Part shown: piece after piece, positions 6,038 through 8,418 of the stretch | Numbering within the stretch: position 1 is the first letter of the stretch | Layout: each line of letters begins with the position of its first letter | Source of the DNA: CAYVDH01 sp964450355 | GTDB lineage: Bacteria > Bacteroidota > Bacteroidia > NS11-12g > UBA955 | Reading direction: 5' to 3' | NCBI GenBank assembly: GCA_964450355.1 | Contig: CAYVDH010000157.1 | Span: 1-8,418, forward strand | DNA: 8,418 nt | Made by a program: the position numbers and the translations under genes | The notes under the pieces: generated by a model | Seen by the model: the letters and a program-made list of their open reading frames with translations, nothing else | Databases searched by the model: none | What the model was told of the DNA's origin: nothing

Positions 6038-7405
6038 ATGGTTGATAAAGAATTAAATAAACTTAAATGGATTAAGATTCTGATGTGTGTTTTTTTAATG
6101 ATACGCACCTATCAAGTAGTAGTGAGTTATTACTATTACCAATTGAATTTAATGACAGAAGAGATTCTATTTACTGGATTTTATTCCATTGTTTTATTGG
6201 GACTGCTACTTACCAAGTATGAAATTTTATTTGCAAGCATTTTACTATTAATTCAATACAAATTTGACGATTATTACCACTGTCATGCAGTAAACAGCAA
6301 CATAGTATGCTTCATCTCCTTTTTTATTGTGGTGGTTCAATACAACTTTAGAAAATTTATAAAGAATGCAATCAATGAACAAGTATTGTTAGAAAGAATA
6401 TACCACTATCAATTTTTGTTGGTAGCGTTTTGGAGTTTGTTGCATTTTGTTTCAGTATTTGTACATTTTACGGATGTGAATTGGACTAACGGCAAGGCTT
6501 TAGGTTTGGTTTTATGCAATCCTTTTTTATCTAAATTTTGTGGTTTATTTCAAGATTTTAATTTAAAATCTCCAGAATTATTTCAAAGTATTTCTACTTT
6601 TTTTAGCTATGCTTTTTTGTTTTTTCAAATCAGCATGTTTTTGTTTTTTATCATTAAAAAAACAAGGTTTATATTTTATCTTTGGTTTTTCTTGTTTAAT
6701 GTTGGTGTCACTGTCTTTGTCAATGCCGCTTATTTACCCCATTTTGCATGGTTGTTATTTGTTTTATTGATACCTGCCAACACGTTTAGTTCATTTAAAC
6801 TTTTTCATTTTGCCAATGAAATAAAAATTAATTATACATTAAAACGAAGCAATCTTGCTGCAATGATAGTTCTAAGTGTGTATGTAATATTACATGCTCC
6901 TATTATCAATTCAATCACTCAAAAAACATTTTGGGTGTTCAGAGAATGGGATACTTACAAATATTTAGACAAAAAACTAACCATGGTTGGTTTAACTAAA
7001 TTGAATGTCTTTAATTCATACCAAATAGCCAATGGCCTAAAATGGTTTTCTATTTATAAAAAAGAAAACAATGAATGGGTTCTTGTTCCAATTGTTAGTG
7101 ATGAAGGCAAAAGAATGTCCTATCAATATGATTGGATACATGCCTGTAATCACGGATCAGATTTTCTGTTTTTTGCCAATACATTTTTGTATTCGTGTGG
7201 TATTGAATCTGTCAATTATCAAAATTCAAGCACGCCATATAAATTACCAGGTTCAGTGTATCAAAGACTGATTCAATACGATAAAAACAGATATTCAAAA
7301 GATTGCAAAGAATACAAGGTGAATTTTTACAGCCGGTACAGCAATGAAATAAATGTGAATCCTTACAAAGTAAATTTAGACAGTAGCATAATTGTAAAAT
7401 TTTAA
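6038..7405 (+). CDS. HTTM/VKGC-like multi-pass membrane protein
   Basis: From the ATG at 6038 the product is 455 residues. The frame is open back to an ATG at 5885, but those 51 extra residues are low-quality (NCNELNCLCNNFINFK) and precede a better bacterial inner-membrane start, MVDKELNKLKWIKI. Hydrophobic segments lie at about 11-31, 42-59, 62-74, 87-102, 120-144, 186-207, 210-230, 233-247 and 270-290. The stretch YQFLLVAFWSLLHFVSVFVHF followed by WTNGKA (149-154), and a later pair of helices, resemble the HTTM domain of vitamin-K-dependent gamma-carboxylase relatives, where a W-x-x-G-x-A motif follows a helix. Residues about 295-455 form a soluble tail with conserved-looking aromatics and four or five cysteines. 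Bacterial HTTM proteins have no settled biochemical role, and carboxylase activity should not be assumed. The gene stands alone, divergent from the secreted pair. Confidence 0.8.
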   Translation: MVDKELNKLKWIKILMCVFLMIRTYQVVVSYYYYQLNLMTEEILFTGFYSIVLLGLLLTKYEILFASILLLIQYKFDDYYHCHAVNSNIVCFISFFIVVVQYNFRKFIKNAINEQVLLERIYHYQFLLVAFWSLLHFVSVFVHFTDVNWTNGKALGLVLCNPFLSKFCGLFQDFNLKSPELFQSISTFFSYAFLFFQISMFLFFIIKKTRFIFYLWFFLFNVGVTVFVNAAYLPHFAWLLFVLLIPANTFSSFKLFHFANEIKINYTLKRSNLAAMIVLSVYVILHAPIINSITQKTFWVFREWDTYKYLDKKLTMVGLTKLNVFNSYQIANGLKWFSIYKKENNEWVLVPIVSDEGKRMSYQYDWIHACNHGSDFLFFANTFLYSCGIESVNYQNSSTPYKLPGSVYQRLIQYDKNRYSKDCKEYKVNFYSRYSNEINVNPYKVNLDSSIIVKF

Positions 7406-7424
7406 CCATTGGTAAAATGGTTAA
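7402..7424 (+). terminator. Hairpin overlapping the HTTM stop codon
   Basis: TTAACCATT (7402-7410) pairs with AATGGTTAA (7416-7424), 9 perfect pairs around GGTAA. The stem includes the TAA stop (7403-7405). No T-run follows, so termination is uncertain; it may mark a repeat boundary. Confidence 0.3.
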
Positions 7425-7431
7425 TCAATCA

Positions 7432-7516
7432 TTCAATAAAGGTTAATCCCGAAGGGATGACATGGTTATAACCAATAAAAATGAAAGGCTAATAACCCTG
7501 AAAGGGTAGCATTATG
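7432..7516 (+). repeat. Double-hairpin interspersed repeat, copy A (forward)
   Basis: An 85-base unit with two mini-hairpins, each a 5-pair stem closed by a GAA triloop: ATCCC-GAA-GGGAT (7446-7458) and ACCCT-GAA-AGGGT (7495-7507). The first is followed by GACAT and the second by AGCAT. By my count it differs from copy B at about 8 of 85 positions and shares an identical 39-base core (7469-7507). The type is familiar from intergenic regions of Bacteroidota genomes, though I know no established name. No coding potential. Confidence 0.85.
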
Positions 7517-7590
7517 GCATTAGATTTTATCTTCTTCTTCTCTAAATTATGAATGTAAATTTGTGAAAATGTTCCTACCATGGTATTTAT

Positions 7591-7671
7591 TGTTCTATAA
7601 TATCACCCATTCTGGGTTTTGGGATTTAAATATTTTTTAATTTCTATAATAATATCAACCCTTCGGGTTTT
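7591..7671 (-). repeat. Double-hairpin interspersed repeat, diverged inverted copy C
   Basis: Read on the minus strand, this copy has AACCC-GAA-GGGTT (7669-7657) and ACCCA-GAA-TGGGT (7617-7605), the same 5-pair stem and GAA triloop as copies A and B. Both are followed by the shared sequence TGATATTAT and a downstream ATAGAA. The body between hairpins differs from A and B, so it belongs to a related subfamily. It lies between A and B in the opposite direction. Confidence 0.75.
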
Positions 7672-7753
7672 ATTTGTAAATTAATTAATCAATAGATTTT
7701 TTGTATTTAGTTCAAATATAAGAAATGTTTTATAATCATCTAATAACTAATTT

Positions 7754-7838
7754 TTCAATAAAGGCAAATCCCGAAGGGATGACATTATTTTAACCAATAA
7801 AAATGAAAGGCTAATAACCCTGAAAGGGTGACATAATG
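7754..7838 (+). repeat. Double-hairpin interspersed repeat, copy B (forward)
   Basis: Second forward 85-base copy, 322 bases after copy A. Hairpins are ATCCC-GAA-GGGAT (7768-7780) and ACCCT-GAA-AGGGT (7817-7829). Both are followed by GACAT. The 39-base core 7791-7829 is identical to 7469-7507 in copy A. The differences from A cluster between the hairpins and at the ends, outside the stems. Confidence 0.85.
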
Positions 7839-8174
7839 TAATTAAATATTTTTTAATTTAATCCAAAAACAATGTAATGCAGACTATTATTGTGTTTGAG
7901 CTGTATATAAATTGTCCCATTTTTAGCATTTTGAGGGGAATTTTGAACGAATTTAAGGAGTTTTTTTGATTTTTTAAATAAAAAAACATCCTCTATTTTT
8001 CTTATAAGTTTTATTTTAATTTACATTAATAAAGCCATATAAAAGTTTTAACATAAAAAACGAAAGTTATTTTCTTTTGTTTTTTATGTTATTACTATTT
8101 TTTAACTCCTTTTTTTCATATACTTATTTTTATTATTCAATTGTTGAAATGAGCTATTTTAAACAATAACAATA
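7839..8174. other. AT-rich gene-free stretch with two long hairpins
   Basis: I see no plausible gene in these 336 bases. Two inverted repeats stand out. GGAG plus T7 (7957-7967) pairs with A7 plus CATCC (7980-7991), with one bulged base. A longer one pairs 8049-8066 with 8074-8091 over 18 positions with a single G-T wobble and a 7-base loop. The second lies 83 bases beyond the stop of the minus-strand gene at the right edge and could be its terminator, although no clean T-run follows on that strand. The extreme A/T content makes such repeats easier to form by chance. Confidence 0.5.
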
Positions 8175-8418
8175 TTACTCGTTATAATTTATTAAATAAG
8201 CATCATCATAATTTGTTGAATCTACCATAATTTCAACTTTATCAAACATTTGTAAACCAGGTGGAAAATTAGTTTCTTTAAAATAATATTCTTTATCATT
8301 AATTATATATTTTATTTCTACATAGTCTTTTTCACCTTTAAATGCTCCAAAATCTGAAATATTACCATAATATCTCATTCCATTTTTATTAATTTTATTA
8401 ATACTTTTTAATAAAATT
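8175..8418 (-). CDS. Small protein, 5' truncated, possibly DUF3592-like
   Basis: The minus-strand frame ends with TAA at 8175-8177 and is open to the window edge, so at least 80 codons are coding. A methionine at 8376-8378 could be internal or the start. The visible part reads GNISDFGAFKGEKDYVEIKYIINDKEYYFKE, then FDKVEIMVDSTNYDDAYLINYNE. A beta-rich domain with an x-Y-x-x-N/D-G/D-K-x-Y strand and a closing V-x-V-D-x-x-N-x-x-x-A/S-x-L is the pattern of DUF3592-type membrane-anchored proteins, where residues near the end read like YDPxNPxxA. If so, an N-terminal membrane helix would lie beyond the window. Function unknown; family call is tentative. Confidence 0.6.
   Translation of the reverse strand, partial: ILLKSINKINKNGMRYYGNISDFGAFKGEKDYVEIKYIINDKEYYFKETNFPPGLQMFDKVEIMVDSTNYDDAYLINYNE

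Noticed and set aside
7212..7409. Minus-strand 65-codon ORF at the end of the HTTM gene
   Set aside because: Antisense to a well-supported coding frame, with no recognisable features.
7576..7585. 10-base palindrome TACCATGGTA as a regulatory site
   Set aside because: Short and isolated with no adjacent gene start; expected by chance at this length is low but not compelling.
7432..7838. CRISPR array
   Set aside because: Only three repeat units, one inverted, with unequal spacing and internal hairpins; no cas genes and no regular spacers.

Overview
The window looks like chromosome from a low-GC member of the Bacteroidota. The evidence is a fused E1 alpha/beta 2-oxoacid dehydrogenase of the type seen in Flavobacteriia and relatives, several secreted proteins with Bacteroidota-style signal peptides, a CarboxypepD_reg-like domain, an REP-associated tyrosine transposase (RAYT), short interspersed GAA-loop hairpin repeats, and candidate TAnnTTTG promoter elements. 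No rRNA, tRNA or CRISPR array was seen.

Layout: (1) At the left edge is the 3' part of a plus-strand gene whose product ends in what looks like an outer-membrane beta-barrel or porin-like domain. (2) A 224-base convergent gap follows, less AT-rich than its flanks and open in several frames. (3) The minus-strand E1 fusion gene (658 aa) is the one clear metabolic gene. (4) A 364-base gap upstream of it holds a GC-rich structured element of about 90 bases. (5) A plus-strand RAYT transposase gene follows, with a perfect 28-base REP-like palindrome inside its reading frame. (6) Two minus-strand genes overlap by 4 bases (ATGA) and encode small and medium secreted proteins of unknown role. (7) A divergent promoter region contains a very strong terminator-like inverted repeat. 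(8) A plus-strand HTTM/VKGC-like multi-pass membrane protein follows. (9) A roughly 770-base gene-poor stretch carries three copies of a double-hairpin interspersed repeat (two forward, one inverted) and then very AT-rich sequence with long hairpins. (10) At the right edge is the 3' part of a minus-strand small gene, possibly DUF3592-like.

The genes do not form one pathway. The E1 gene has no E2 or E3 neighbour here. The secreted pair is the only visible operon. The most distinctive content is repeat biology: a RAYT gene that carries its likely recognition palindrome inside its own frame, a nearby GC-rich element sharing a 10-base arm with that palindrome, and an unrelated family of paired hairpins at 7432-7838. 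I found no convincing new multi-gene defence or biosynthetic system.
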